Part shown: positions 57,233-64,000 of the stretch, in pieces | How the letters are laid out: each line of letters starts with the position of its first letter | Numbering within the stretch: the stretch's first letter is position 1 | Translations under genes and position numbers: made by a program | Assembly (NCBI GenBank): GCA_963833505.1 | Contig: CAWHYG010000007.1 | Coordinates: 930,001-994,000, forward strand | Length of the DNA: 64,000 nucleotides | Source of the DNA: CAWHYG01 sp963833505 | Lineage (GTDB): Bacteria; Eisenbacteria; RBG-16-71-46; CAIMUX01 | Direction: 5' to 3' | The notes under the pieces: generated by a model | Database searches by the model: none | Seen by the model: the letters and a program-made list of their open reading frames with translations, nothing else | Told to the model about the DNA's origin: nothing

Positions 57233-58188
57233 GCTCCCACGCGCGTATGGAAACGCAGGGACTCGAACCCAATGGCGGCACAAACCCTAACCGGGCGATA
57301 CCGCACGACTTCGGACCCATCGGGTTGAGCCAACGCCATTTACTGCCGCCCCATCTTGACCCTTCCATCTCCCCGAGTCCGAGGAGATCGACTGGACGGC
57401 GCTCATGCTTCAAGCTCGCGCTGCGGGACCGGAGCGTGAAGACCCGGAACAACGTGCTCACCGTCCTGGGGTCACTCCTCAAGCTGGCCGTGAAGCGGCG
57501 GTCGATCGCTGCCCTGCCGTGCACGGTCGAGCTCTTGAAGCACACCCCGTCCGGCGGGGCGCAGTTCTATGACTTCGAAGAATTCGAACGGCTTCTCGCG
57601 GTGGCTGGCCGGATCGATCCGCGAACCCGGCTCATCGTGCTCCTGGGCGGTGAGGCGGGACTGCGGCTCGGAGAGATGCTCGGCCTCGAGTGGACCGACG
57701 TCCGGTTCGACAAGCGGCAGCTCTGGATTCGGCGGTCGGTCTGGCAGCGGAACAATCGGGAAGCGCCCGAAGTCACTCGACCGAAGAACGGGCGCGAACG
57801 GATGGTCCCGCTGACCATGCGGCTCGCCGCGGCGCTCCAGGAGCACCGACACCTGAAGGGTTCGCGCGTGCTCTGTCACCCGGACGGCTCAGCGCTGAAT
57901 CAGGACAAGGTGAGGAACCTACTTGAAGCGGCGCTGCGCCTCGCGAACATCCCGATCGTGCGCCCGGTCCACAAGCTCCGGCACACCTTCTGCTCGCACC
58001 TTGCGATGAAGGGCGCGCCGGCGCGTGCGATCCAAGAACTCGCCGGGCACAAGGATCTCGCGACGACGCAGCGGTACATGCACCTGTCGCCGCAGGCAGT
58101 TGAGTCCGCGATCCGCATGCTCGGACAGGACAACGCCAACGGCGCCGTTTGGAGAAATGCTGGAGAAGGGGGTGAGGGCAAAAGCTAA
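57169..58188 (+). CDS. Tyrosine recombinase (phage-type integrase), N-terminus replaced
   Basis: The catalytic domain is complete. It has the first Arg in EAGLRLGEMLGLEWTDV, the Lys region TRPKNGRERMVPLT, HKLRHTFCSHLA, LAGHKDLATTQ and the nucleophile Tyr in RYMHLSP. Recognisable sequence begins near 57413 (RSVKTRNNVLTVLGSLLKLA), the end of the core-binding domain. Everything before that in the open frame is a translation of the HTH remnant end and of the tRNA-like site. The arm-binding domain and most of the core-binding domain are therefore missing, so activity is doubtful. The gene ends 24 bp before the right-hand tRNA-like site. Confidence 0.8.
   Translation: MTQRHSQGWPESRNRQAWAEFRSHARMETQGLEPNGGTNPNRAIPHDFGPIGLSQRHLLPPHLDPSISPSPRRSTGRRSCFKLALRDRSVKTRNNVLTVLGSLLKLAVKRRSIAALPCTVELLKHTPSGGAQFYDFEEFERLLAVAGRIDPRTRLIVLLGGEAGLRLGEMLGLEWTDVRFDKRQLWIRRSVWQRNNREAPEVTRPKNGRERMVPLTMRLAAALQEHRHLKGSRVLCHPDGSALNQDKVRNLLEAALRLANIPIVRPVHKLRHTFCSHLAMKGAPARAIQELAGHKDLATTQRYMHLSPQAVESAIRMLGQDNANGAVWRNAGEGGEGKS
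57246..57310 (-). other. Diverged tRNA-3'-like site, third copy
   Basis: On the plus strand GGGACTCGAACCC and, further on, CTAACCGG..GAT..CGCACGA align with the sites at 43916 and 58213. It lies between the HTH remnant and the conserved part of the integrase. It suggests an older, nested attachment site or a hybrid junction. Confidence 0.4.
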
Positions 58189-58212
58189 CGGCTTGGGGGA
58201 CAACGCGATAAA

Positions 58213-58275
58213 TGGCGGGATCGACGGGACCTGAATCCAAATCGAGGCATCAACACAACTGGTTGATGGCGCACG
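58213..58275 (-). other. tRNA-3'-like site, candidate right attachment site
   Basis: Same orientation as the site at 43916. GGCGGGATCGACGGGAC, then ATCGAGGCATCAAC, GGTTGATGGCGCACGA are shared. The 7-nt centre between the CATCAAC/GTTGATG arms differs (ACAACTG here, ATAACCG at 43958-43964). The T-arm is decayed here. It lies directly downstream of the integrase gene. Confidence 0.55.
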
Positions 58276-58358
58276 AGCTGGGTTTTCCGGGCGCAGGACT
58301 TCTCTTCGTCTACGCCTATGGATCCAACGCGGCCGTTGGGCCGTAGGCGTTCGGACGC

Positions 58359-59939
58359 CTACATCCCGCGCGCCGCTTCGACGATCCGCACCGCAGCCTC
58401 GGCTGCCCGTTCCTCGATCATGACGGTGATCAGGTCGCCGGGCTCGAGTCGGGTCTCCCCATGAGGCACCACGTCACGTCCGTGCCTTGCGATGGCGGTG
58501 ACTCGGGCGCCCGATGGGAAATCAAGATCTCGGAGCCGTCGATCTGCCAGGAGCGAATCGGGCTCGACCAGCACTTCGAGCTGGGAGACCCCGATCGCGT
58601 CAGCTCGGCCTTTCTCCACCGCCAGGAGCTCGCGCTCCAGCAGTGCCTCGTAGATCGGCTCGGACCGAAGCAGTTCCGCGGTGGCATAGGCGACGAAGCA
58701 GCCGAGAAGCAGCGCGAAAAGCAGGTTGTACTCGTTGGTCATCTCCACAATCAGAACGACTGCGGTCAACGGCGCGCGGACCGAGCCAGTGAGAAAGGCA
58801 GCCATCCCGATGGTGGCGAATACGGTCGGGGAGAAGCCAACAGTGGGGAAGAGCCGTCCGCTCACGATCCCGAACGCGAATCCGAGGCAGGACCCCATCA
58901 CGAGAATCGGGGCGAAGATCCCTCCCGGCACTCCGGTTCCGTAGGAGAGGATCGTCAACAAGAACTTGCCCGCAAAGAGCGCCAGCGCCAGCAACACGAG
59001 ATGTCGCGCGTGGAGGTTGCCGGACAAGATGTCCTCGGCCAGGCCATGTCCGACCCCGGTGATTCGCGGGAAGGTGAGCAACAGGACCCCGGCGACGGCT
59101 CCGGTGACGGCTGCGGGAAGCCATCGTGGCCCCGGAAGACGCGGGCGAACGGAAGTTGCCCGCAGTAGTCCGTGGTTGAAGAGGACACCCACAAGTCCGC
59201 CGATGACACCGAGCAATATCGCAGGCGGCATCGCGCCGAAGGGAAGCACGCTGCTTTCCGGCAAGAGAAACGAAGGTGACTGCCCCGAGAACGCGCGGGT
59301 GATGAGCACGGCGCAGACCGATCCGATGAAGGCGGTTCCGTAGGTCATGGGGGACATTTCGCGCTTCAGCTCTTCCATGACGAAGAGAAATCCGGCCAGG
59401 GGAGCATTGAAAGCGCCGGCCAGCCCGGCTCCCGCTCCCACGGCCACGAGAGTGTTCAAAGAGCGTCGCGGTGCGCGGAGCCCTTGGCCTACCAGCTTTC
59501 CGGTCGCTGCTCCAACCTGCACGGTCGGACCTTCCCGTCCGAGGGAAAACCCCGCCGTCAAGGCGAGGATTCCACCTGCGAGCTTCACCCCGATCACTCT
59601 CCAGGCGCGAATCCTCCGCACGCCCAGAAGAACCGCCTTCACATGGGGGATCCCGCTGCCGGACGTTTCCGGGGCAAATCGAAGGGTCACCCACCCGGCC
59701 AGTCCGCCAAGACAAGCGGTGGCCGCCGGGATCAGCAGCCAGGCGAGCAGCCCAAGCTGATCGCGCCGTGCGGCGAGCCCGTTGGAAGCGCGCTCCGCGG
59801 CAACCACCAGGGTCCGGAAACCAGCGGCGGCGGCTCCCGCCACCAGCCCCACCAGCGCCGCCCGGCCCAGTTGCGCCAGCCGATGGGATCGCCGCAGATG
59901 GCGAAGCTTCTCGTCACGATCCAGAGTCGCCGAACTCAT
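58359..59939 (-). CDS. ClC-type chloride channel/transporter with TrkA-C-like domain
   Basis: The ATG at 59939 with GGAGGAGG upstream gives 526 residues. Selectivity-filter motifs are GSGIPHVKA, GREGPTVQVG (with the gating glutamate) and GGIFAPILVMG. About eleven membrane helices are present. The cytoplasmic C-terminus lacks CBS domains and instead resembles a TrkA-C/RCK-C fold (DSLLADRRLRDLDFPSGARV, TRLEPGDLITVMIEERA). ClC proteins are chloride channels or proton-chloride antiporters of the inner membrane. The proton glutamate could not be assigned, so the mode is open. Confidence 0.92.
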   Translation of the reverse strand: MSSATLDRDEKLRHLRRSHRLAQLGRAALVGLVAGAAAAGFRTLVVAAERASNGLAARRDQLGLLAWLLIPAATACLGGLAGWVTLRFAPETSGSGIPHVKAVLLGVRRIRAWRVIGVKLAGGILALTAGFSLGREGPTVQVGAATGKLVGQGLRAPRRSLNTLVAVGAGAGLAGAFNAPLAGFLFVMEELKREMSPMTYGTAFIGSVCAVLITRAFSGQSPSFLLPESSVLPFGAMPPAILLGVIGGLVGVLFNHGLLRATSVRPRLPGPRWLPAAVTGAVAGVLLLTFPRITGVGHGLAEDILSGNLHARHLVLLALALFAGKFLLTILSYGTGVPGGIFAPILVMGSCLGFAFGIVSGRLFPTVGFSPTVFATIGMAAFLTGSVRAPLTAVVLIVEMTNEYNLLFALLLGCFVAYATAELLRSEPIYEALLERELLAVEKGRADAIGVSQLEVLVEPDSLLADRRLRDLDFPSGARVTAIARHGRDVVPHGETRLEPGDLITVMIEERAAEAAVRIVEAARGM

Positions 59940-60003
59940 GCGGCCCGGGTCCTCCTCCCGATCCCGACCAGGACCGCCCGTCCGCGCCCTGGATCTGATC
60001 CTG

Positions 60004-60864
60004 TCAATGCGAATGCTCCGGGGACATCGCGTGATGCGCCGGCGAACAGACGCTCTGGAGCATCCCGAGCTTGATCCGTTCCTGTGGAAGCATGTCCCCG
60101 CGGTCGATCCGGTTTCCGTCCTTGAAGTAGGTGAACCGGTGGCCGGATGAGACCGTTTCGGCCGCTCCGCCGCGGGGCGCCACCCGGACGGTCCCGTCAA
60201 AAACGCACACGCAGGACCCGAAATCGGGCCGGATGACCGCGAGTGTCGTCCCGGTGACCTCGACTTCCACCTCGGGCGTATCGACAAAGAGCCGGGCTCC
60301 GTGGAAACCACGGTCCGTGGTGATCCTCATCTCGCCCGCATTGATGGTGGCGCGAACAGCCCGCCGGAACCAGCGTCCCGGTGGCGCGGGCAAGGTCATC
60401 TCGGTCCCGGGGAGGAGTTGTACCGTAAGCCTCCCCGGGCTGGTCAGATTCACCAGCACCGAGTCCCGCAGCTCGAGCCGGCCCCCGTCTCTCAGCGCGT
60501 GTGTCACAGCGCGGCCATCCTCCAGCGGGACGGCGCGACCACCCACCAGAAGACGCGCGCCCGAGGGTGGGTTGAGTACCCTCCAGCCGGTTCCTCGATT
60601 CAGCGAAACGGCGAGCAGGATCAAGAGCGCCGCGGCTGCCGGAACGGTAACTCCCCAGATCCAGCGCAGCGGTCCTCCGGCTGGGCGCGCCCGGTGACTG
60701 GGGGGCGTCACGCGCCTGGCGACAAAATCCTCGCGGAGCCGGTCCCGGAACGCGTTCCGCGCGGACGGCTCGGGCAGGTTCCGCACGGCTTCGCGCGCCG
60801 CCGCCTCCGAGGCAGTCATCGACTTCCCGTCGGTCCCCGGCATGTCGGGTCCTGGCGTCGTCAT
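60004..60864 (-). CDS. FecR-like anti-sigma regulator with Cys/His tail
   Basis: The product has 286 residues. A cytoplasmic N-terminal region is followed by one membrane span (WIWGVTVPAAAALLILLAVS) and a periplasmic FecR-type domain (GRAVTHALRDGGRLELRDSV, ATINAGEMRITTDRG, FVDTPEVEVEVTGTTLAV, FDGTVRVAP). It contains a CVC pair inside the FecR domain and ends VCSPAHHAMSPEHSH, a possible metal-binding tail. It overlaps the ECF sigma gene by 4 bp, so it is the likely sigma partner. No TonB receptor lies beside it. Confidence 0.82.
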   Translation of the reverse strand: MTTPGPDMPGTDGKSMTASEAAAREAVRNLPEPSARNAFRDRLREDFVARRVTPPSHRARPAGGPLRWIWGVTVPAAAALLILLAVSLNRGTGWRVLNPPSGARLLVGGRAVPLEDGRAVTHALRDGGRLELRDSVLVNLTSPGRLTVQLLPGTEMTLPAPPGRWFRRAVRATINAGEMRITTDRGFHGARLFVDTPEVEVEVTGTTLAVIRPDFGSCVCVFDGTVRVAPRGGAAETVSSGHRFTYFKDGNRIDRGDMLPQERIKLGMLQSVCSPAHHAMSPEHSH

Positions 60865-61664
60865 TTCATCACCGTCCTGAGCCGGGCCGCCATCTCGGCC
60901 AGCGCTCGAGAATACCGTTTGCGGGCCGCCTCATGGCTGATCTCGAGGACCGACGCGATTTCCTTGTGATCCAGGCCCTCATAATCGTGCAAGAGCACGA
61001 CCTCCCGCAGGGATTCCTCCAACCCGGCGAGCGCGCGTCGTACCCACTGCTCGCGTTCCCGCGCCAGCAAGTGTTCGTCGGGGCCAAGGGCGGGGTCCGG
61101 TGCGTCGAATTCCGAACCGGTCGCTTCGATCGACACGCTCTCCCGCCGCATCCGTTGCGCCGCGGACCGCCAGATCGAGCGGCAGGCATTGACGGTGGAC
61201 GCCAGCACCCACGGGCTTGGGTCTCTTCCCGGATCGAGTCGGTGGGCACCCTTCTGGATCCGGTAGCAGACCTCCTGGGACGCGTCTTCGGCCAGCGCGC
61301 GATCGCCCAGGAGCGTATAGGCGAGCCCGTAGATCCGGTCGAAGAAAAGATCAAAGAACTCGCCCAGGGCCGTGGGATCGCCCCGCCGTACTCCTTCGAG
61401 CACCCCCGCGTCCACGCGCGGGAACGCGCGGGCCCTCGGGATATCGCCGGCCGCGGGCCGGCCGTCGGCCGTTCCGGACCGGAGATCTGGATCCGTCGGT
61501 CTCAAGCCCCGAAGTTTCCTTCCGGCTTCGTCGTTGGTGGACCTGTTTTCGCGAGCGACGCGCACCGCGAGACCAGGGTACCACACCCCTCCCGCCACTG
61601 GCGAGACGTCATCCGGATGCAAATGGATCGCCGTGGGGCTTGGTCTCATGCCTCGATCGAGCAT
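60861..61664 (-). CDS. ECF-type RNA polymerase sigma factor
   Basis: Region 2 is seen in FFDRIYGLAYTLLGDRALAE, DASQEVCYRIQKG; region 4 in LEESLREVVLLHDYEGLDHK, EIASVLEISHEAARKRYSRA. The frame is 267 residues; the first about 80 look non-conserved, so the true start is probably downstream of 61664 (candidate GTG/ATG not decided). It is coupled to the FecR-like gene. The divergent spondin gene begins 174 bp away on the other strand and may be a target. Confidence 0.88.
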   Translation of the reverse strand: MLDRGMRPSPTAIHLHPDDVSPVAGGVWYPGLAVRVARENRSTNDEAGRKLRGLRPTDPDLRSGTADGRPAAGDIPRARAFPRVDAGVLEGVRRGDPTALGEFFDLFFDRIYGLAYTLLGDRALAEDASQEVCYRIQKGAHRLDPGRDPSPWVLASTVNACRSIWRSAAQRMRRESVSIEATGSEFDAPDPALGPDEHLLAREREQWVRRALAGLEESLREVVLLHDYEGLDHKEIASVLEISHEAARKRYSRALAEMAARLRTVMK

Positions 61665-61837
61665 CGACTCGCAGGTGTTACTCCCGACCCTTCCGGGTGT
61701 GACCGCGTTTTCGTCGCTCGCCGCGGGGAGAAAAGCGGGTCACACCTCCGGCCCGCGCGCGTACTCCGTTGTTGACCGAGTTCCCGCGCCCCGCGGGGAT
61801 GGTGGTCAGGACAGGAATCCCAGCAAAGGAGTTGATC

Positions 61838-62542
61838 ATGTCCCGTTTTTTGCGGATTTCCGCCGCGGTCTCGCTCGCGATGGTCATCGCCACCTTCGCG
61901 TCGCTGGCCCGGGCCGCGACCTATGAAGTCACCATTGAGGACCAGATCCCGGGCGGGCCGGACACCGGCCAGCCGTTTTCCCCGCCGGTGGCCGTGGTCC
62001 ACGACTCGGGTTACTCGGAATGGGAGCCCGGCGCCTTCGCGTCCCCCGGTCTCGAGCAGGTCGCCCGCGAAGGAAATCCGGCGATCTTGCAGATGGAGGC
62101 ACAATCGAGTCCAGACGTCCACTCCGTCGTGGTCGGGACCGGTCCGTACTTCACCTCCCAGACCATCTTCGTGACCGGCAATCCGGGAGATCTCTTCTCG
62201 GTAGCGTGGATGCTCGGACGAACCAACGACCTCTTCAGCGGGCTCCACGACGTGAGCCTCCCGGCCAGCGGCAGCCTCGATCTCGATACCCAGGCCTGGG
62301 ACTCCGGCACGGAGGTCAACACCGGACTGATCCAGGACATCCCCTTCTACGGCAATCACAACGTCGGGCCCAACGAGCACAACCCGATCGCCGCAATCTC
62401 GACCTATACCATCTTCAATGATCCCGTCTACGGCGTGCTCACCTGGAACTTCCCGCCGACTGGACACGTGACGATCCAGGTTCTGGGGACGACACCCGTG
62501 GCGACAAGCTCCTGGGGCCGGGTCAAGCAGTTGTACAGGTAG
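61838..62542 (+). CDS. Secreted spondin-domain protein
   Basis: The ATG at 61838 with AAAGGAG at 61825-61831 starts a signal peptide (ISAAVSLAMVIATFASLARA). The 234-residue product then reads ATYEVTIEDQIPGGPDTGQP, FSPPVAVVHDSGYSEWEPG and ASPGLEQVAREGNPAILQME, followed by GTGPYFTSQTIFVTGNPGD and DTQAWDSGTEVNTGL. This is the pattern of bacterial spondin_N proteins. Function is unknown; some are adhesin-like or calcium-binding in eukaryotes. It is divergent from the ECF sigma gene. Confidence 0.85.
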   Translation: MSRFLRISAAVSLAMVIATFASLARAATYEVTIEDQIPGGPDTGQPFSPPVAVVHDSGYSEWEPGAFASPGLEQVAREGNPAILQMEAQSSPDVHSVVVGTGPYFTSQTIFVTGNPGDLFSVAWMLGRTNDLFSGLHDVSLPASGSLDLDTQAWDSGTEVNTGLIQDIPFYGNHNVGPNEHNPIAAISTYTIFNDPVYGVLTWNFPPTGHVTIQVLGTTPVATSSWGRVKQLYR

Positions 62543-62993
62543 CGCGGGACCCGACGGCGGTTTCGGGGTTGTGCCCCGCCCCCGGAAGCCTCCGCCTGAG
62601 CGCCCGGGACGACGGTCCGTTCTGCCGGGTGGAAATGAGTGACCTCCCTCGCCCCGGATTCCGGCCGGCGCCCCGGACGGCGTCCGGGGTCGAGGAGAGA
62701 TCTTCACCGGGGCTGCTGACCTCCGGTGTTCGGGCCGGTATCCGCGGGCATCGGCGAGACGGCATACTGCAGGGAGTATGCCTGCATCTGCGGGCTACGC
62801 GCGCCTTGTCCTGACGGGCATCTCCGGTGCCTCGCGACGGGCGATCACGAACAATGCGGGCCAGAATGCTCCGGGGCCGGCCGCCTTCGGACATTTCCGG
62901 GCGCGGATCGGTCCCCGCGGGGTACGATGCCCCTGGGATGTGGTGGGACGAAGCCAGGGGAGATTTCCCAGGCGCACGAACTGAGGGCGAGCC
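62543..62993. other. Intergenic region with two hairpins, 451 bp
   Basis: No gene is seen. CCCCGGACG-g-CGTCCGGGG (62671-62689) may end the spondin transcript. GGCATACT-gcaggg-AGTATGCC (62761-62782) is a perfect 8-bp stem and could be an operator or a transcript element ahead of msrP. Neither has a T-run. Confidence 0.45.
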
Positions 62994-63974
62994 ATGAAGG
63001 AACCGGACAAGATACCTGCGAGCGAGATCACGCCCCTGAGCTTGTATATCAACCGCCGCACTTTCATGCGGGCAGGGATCCTGGGCGCCAGCGTCCTGGC
63101 CACCGGCGCGGTCTATCGGCGACTGAACCGGAGGCCCAACACGGCGGTGGTCACGCGGAAGATCGATGGTCTGGTGGCATCCCCCGCCCCCTCGGCGGGA
63201 GCTTCCGCCTTTCGCGTTTCCGACCAGACCACACCGCTCCGGGATATCACCAACTACAACAACTTCTATGAGTTCTCCACGAGCAAGGAGGGCGTCGCGG
63301 GGGCCGCAGCCGGATTCCAGACCGCCGGCTGGCAGGTGTCGGTCGGGGGACGCGTGGGAAAGCCGGGAGTCTTCGGCCTGGATGACGTGTTGAAGATCAG
63401 TCCACCGGAGGAGCGCGTCTACCGCATGCGCTGTGTCGAGGGCTGGTCGATGGTGATTCCCTGGGTCGGGTTCTCCCTTTCCAAGCTGCTCCAGCGCGTC
63501 GAACCGCTCAGCGACGCGAAGTACGTCGCCTTCGAGACGCTGCTGGACCCCAAGCGTATGCCGGGCCAGAAGACCAGCGTCCTCGACTGGCCTTATGTCG
63601 AGGGACTGAGAATGGACGAAGCGATGCACCCGCTCACGCTGCTGGCCAGCGGGCTCTACGGCCGGGCCCTGCCGCCTCAGGACGGCGCCCCCATTCGGCT
63701 GGTGGTTCCCTGGAAATACGGGTTCAAGGGCATCAAGTCCATCGTCAGGATCACCCTGGTCGCGACGATGCCGCCCACCACGTGGAGCCGGTACGCCCCC
63801 GACGAATACGGCTTCTACGCCAACGTCAATCCCCAGGTGGACCATCCGCGTTGGAGCCAGGCCACCGAGCAGCGCATCGGTGAATCGGGCAGACGGCCGA
63901 CCTTGATGTTCAACGGCTACGCGGATCGGGTCGCGGAGCTGTACACCGGCATGGACTTGCGCGTCCATCACTGA
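62994..63974 (+). CDS. msrP: Protein-methionine-sulfoxide reductase catalytic subunit MsrP
   Basis: The 326-residue product has a twin-arginine-type start (NRRTFMRAGILGASVLATGA), as expected for a Mo-cofactor protein exported folded. The molybdenum ligand cysteine is in YRMRCVEGWSMVIPW. Also seen are NNFYEFSTSKEGVA, GLRMDEAMHPLTLLASGLYG, and VVPWKYGFKGIKSIVRI, which are characteristic of MsrP/YedY. It repairs oxidised methionines of periplasmic proteins, receiving electrons from a heme membrane subunit MsrQ. Confidence 0.96.
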   Translation: MKEPDKIPASEITPLSLYINRRTFMRAGILGASVLATGAVYRRLNRRPNTAVVTRKIDGLVASPAPSAGASAFRVSDQTTPLRDITNYNNFYEFSTSKEGVAGAAAGFQTAGWQVSVGGRVGKPGVFGLDDVLKISPPEERVYRMRCVEGWSMVIPWVGFSLSKLLQRVEPLSDAKYVAFETLLDPKRMPGQKTSVLDWPYVEGLRMDEAMHPLTLLASGLYGRALPPQDGAPIRLVVPWKYGFKGIKSIVRITLVATMPPTTWSRYAPDEYGFYANVNPQVDHPRWSQATEQRIGESGRRPTLMFNGYADRVAELYTGMDLRVHH

Positions 63975-63984
63975 GCCGACCGCC

Positions 63985-64000
63985 ATGAGGGATATCCGGT
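63985..64000 (+). CDS. Start of next gene, 3' partial (possibly msrQ)
   Basis: An ATG at 63985 lies 8 bp after the msrP stop codon and the frame reads MRDIR to the window end. By usual gene order this would be the heme membrane subunit MsrQ, but five codons do not allow recognition. Confidence 0.3.

Larger units (their letters stand above)
43916..58275. mobile_element. Accessory island bounded by tRNA-3'-like direct repeats
   Basis: Two direct repeats of about 63 bp (43916-43980 and 58213-58275) enclose about 14.3 kb. This stretch has few intact genes, a tyrosine recombinase at the right end, two insertion sequences, an IS3 remnant, a 422-bp internal duplication and many broken genes. Housekeeping-type genes with tight operons resume on both sides. 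The repeats are not identical, including within the presumed crossover, so integration is old or the element is composite. Boundaries are an inference. Confidence 0.6.

Overview
The window is high-GC, densely coding bacterial chromosome. It probably comes from an uncultivated Gram-negative lineage close to the FCB group or Candidatus Eisenbacteria. That placement is an inference from three things seen here: several secreted proteins ending in FlgD/T9SS-type C-terminal sorting-like domains, a TonB receptor and other outer-membrane beta-barrels, and a multiheme cytochrome next to an NrfD-type membrane anchor. No rRNA, intact tRNA or CRISPR array was found.

Layout, left part. Positions 1-3111 hold a respiratory module: the end of a 4Fe-4S subunit, an NrfD/PsrC quinone-interacting membrane subunit and a frameshifted pentaheme cytochrome c. 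Positions 3445-7373 hold a sigma-like factor, a zinc-finger anti-sigma protein with a membrane span, and a TPR-CHAT protease-like protein that has lost its C-terminal catalytic part. A secreted Asp-box protein (7195-8973, minus) and GTP-dependent PEP carboxykinase (9302-11047, minus) follow. From 25892 down to 11276 runs a full type IV pilus locus on the minus strand, in the order pilB-pilT-pilC-pilS-pilR-pilA-pilD-pilM-pilN-pilO-pilP-pilQ. It has its own NtrC-type regulator, a candidate sigma-54 promoter for pilA, and a frameshift in pilB.

Middle part. Positions 26350-31924 hold a TonB-dependent receptor, a YfiR-like periplasmic protein, a membrane histidine kinase and a receiver fused to a degenerate kinase, apparently one envelope-signalling operon. 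A ComEA-like protein, an outer-membrane barrel protein and a large TPR protein follow. Next come histidine degradation genes hutU and hutI with a family 2 glycosyltransferase upstream, then an AAA ATPase/DUF4143 pair. From 9 to 40 kb many intergenic gaps carry short tandem arrays of 2-4 degenerate units. Unit length is about 30-38 bp in six of seven cases, but the unit sequence is different in each gap.

Right part. About 43.9-58.3 kb is an accessory island. It is bounded by two directly repeated tRNA-3'-like sites and carries a 5'-truncated tyrosine recombinase at its right end. Inside are two IS256-group insertion sequences with inverted repeats, an IS3 orfB remnant, three broken copies of one HTH family, a 422-bp near-identical duplication, a PD-(D/E)XK-like gene and its truncated copy, surface-protein genes and gene fragments. 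Beyond it lie a ClC-type channel, a FecR-like/ECF sigma pair, a spondin-domain secreted protein and the MsrP molybdoenzyme, with the next gene cut by the window end.
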